64,000 bases of DNA from Pseudomonas sp. QTF5 (GTDB lineage Bacteria > Pseudomonadota > Gammaproteobacteria > Pseudomonadales > Pseudomonadaceae): positions 223,103 to 287,102 of the forward strand of contig NZ_AZRW02000002.1 in NCBI RefSeq assembly GCF_000512695.2, read 5' to 3'. The position numbers and the translations under genes were made by a program. This document shows positions 63,486 to 64,000 of the stretch, in pieces. Within the stretch, counting starts at the first letter, position 1. Every line of letters begins with the position of its first letter. Below the pieces are notes generated by a model. It was not told the DNA's origin, ran no database searches, and saw nothing but the letters and a program-made list of their open reading frames with translations.

Positions 63486-63553
63486 GAAGGACTGCTTCTG
63501 GCCGATTGCTGCCTGTCGCGAAAGGCCGCCATCGGCCCAATAACGGACGTTCG
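63486..63553. repeat. TTGGCCGATTGCTG-type repeat
   Basis: GACTGCTTCTGGCCGATTGC, TGCCTGTCGCGAAAGGCCGC, CATCGGCCCAATAACGGACG in a row. The last clear copy before the right edge. Confidence 0.7.
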
Positions 63554-63604
63554 AGTCAGAGCCTCGATCGGCTCAGACCAGGCAATTGGATCTACTGAGA
63601 TAGG

Positions 63605-63633
63605 CGAAAAAAGGCGCCATATTGGCGCCTTAA
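63605..63633 (-). terminator. rho-independent terminator of the alcohol dehydrogenase gene
   Basis: AAGGCGCCA (63611-63619) pairs with TGGCGCCTT (63623-63631); on the minus strand it is followed by TTTTTT. It lies 6 bases after the stop at 63639. Confidence 0.85.
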
Positions 63634-63638
63634 CGATA

Positions 63639-63945
63639 TCAAGCGATTTTGATTACAACCTTTCCAAATGCTCCCTTCGCAAGATGCTCGTAAGCTTCTC
63701 GTGCTTTCTCGAACGGATACACCTGATCGATCACAGGACGAATCTTGTGTTCGTTGAGGAATGCATTCATCCGGTCGAACGATGAGCGCGGCGCCACGGC
63801 AATACCGCGAATGGTCGTCTGGCGAAAAATGAGTGGCATCAGATTGAGTTCAACGGTCTGCCCGGTCAAAAAGCCGATCTGCGCAATACGCCCGGATGCC
63901 TTGGTCGCTGCGACCGATTGATTGATGCCGCTGCCACCCCCCCGG
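63639..63945 (-). pseudogene. 3' part of an NAD(P)-dependent alcohol dehydrogenase, broken upstream
   Basis: The minus-strand frame reads GSGINQSVAATKASGRIAQIG then FLTGQTVELNLMPLIFRQTT to the end FGKVVIKIA, about 100 codons. This is the C-terminal third of a zinc-type medium-chain dehydrogenase, and GGSGSINQS is where the family has its cofactor domain. Just upstream (about 63946) the family match stops, and an in-frame TGA appears three codons before the GGG-GGT-GGC. The rest of the gene is not within the window in a continuous frame. Possibly interrupted by an insertion whose end is in the last ~55 bases. Confidence 0.6.
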
Positions 63946-64000
63946 TGTCAGGATAGTTGTCGCCTCTCCGATTTTTCCTGAAAAAGCATATCGGGGGCGG
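63946..64000. other. foreign sequence joined to the alcohol dehydrogenase, possible insertion-element end
   Basis: After the G-run at 63938-63945 the sequence GGTGTCAGGATAGTTGTCGC leads to CATATCGGGGGCGG at the edge. It does not encode the expected dehydrogenase N-terminal part in any frame. A short GC-rich terminal segment beside a disrupted gene is what an insertion-sequence end looks like. The edge prevents a firm call. Confidence 0.3.

Overview
The window is chromosomal DNA of a fluorescent Pseudomonas, most likely of the P. fluorescens/P. koreensis type. The evidence is the high GC content with strong GC bias at third codon positions, the fused MrpA/B antiporter operon, the DUF2388, DUF1289 and DksA2-like genes, and above all the many palindromic REP doublets built on the core GTGGGAGCGGGCTTGCTCGCGAA. 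No rRNA, tRNA, CRISPR array or complete transposase was seen.

Region by region. 0-3 kb: the start of an FAD/NAD(P)-binding protein (cut by the left edge), an XRE-cupin regulator and a divergent EamA exporter. 3.1-9.2 kb: a tight six-gene Mrp cation/proton antiporter operon (A/B fusion, C, D, E, F, G) with every junction overlapping. 9.3-15.1 kb: a DUF3995 membrane protein, an orphan glycine betaine/choline-type binding protein, several small unknown genes, a chemoreceptor with its sensor at the C terminus, and a DksA paralogue lacking two zinc-site cysteines. 15.4-16.0 kb: two gene ends (a sugar ABC permease and an RpiR/SIS regulator) fused back to back, the scar of a large deletion, probably of an inositol-type catabolic cluster. 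16-25.9 kb: GST, a membrane protein with a 23-residue companion, a two-component system whose kinase is frameshifted, DinB, DUF2388, a PLP enzyme, an isoprenylcysteine-methyltransferase-like protein, a HAD phosphatase, an orphan receiver and an RlmI-like methyltransferase.

26-34.8 kb: a possible small RNA, a quinone reductase with divergent TetR, then a catabolic operon of a glutamine-synthetase-like ligase, aldehyde dehydrogenase, iron alcohol dehydrogenase and amino-acid permease (suggesting gamma-glutamylation of an amine or amino alcohol), and a Tat-exported dienelactone-hydrolase-like protein. 35.0-38.2 kb: the most interesting locus, three cysteine-free proteins carrying the GDL motif (one 62-residue peptide and two DUF1842/DUF1843 proteins) followed by a radical SAM/SPASM protein with a C-terminal zinc ribbon. 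This is a putative peptide or protein modification system, set among REP doublets, two of them inside longer inverted repeats.

38.4-48.1 kb: a LysR / quinone oxidoreductase / MFS exporter set, a DUF1289 pair, catalase-peroxidase KatG, and a tautomerase with divergent LysR. 48.1-64 kb: an accessory stretch rich in regulator-target pairs (LysR-aldo/keto reductase, MerR-SDR/MBL, LysR-MFS) and in decay: a tyrosinase that lost its first copper site, an MFS exporter with an internal deletion fused to a TPR-protein tail, and an alcohol dehydrogenase interrupted just before the right edge. In this stretch I see no canonical REP doublet. A different stem-loop repeat family with the core TTGGCCGATTGCTGCCTGTC takes its place.
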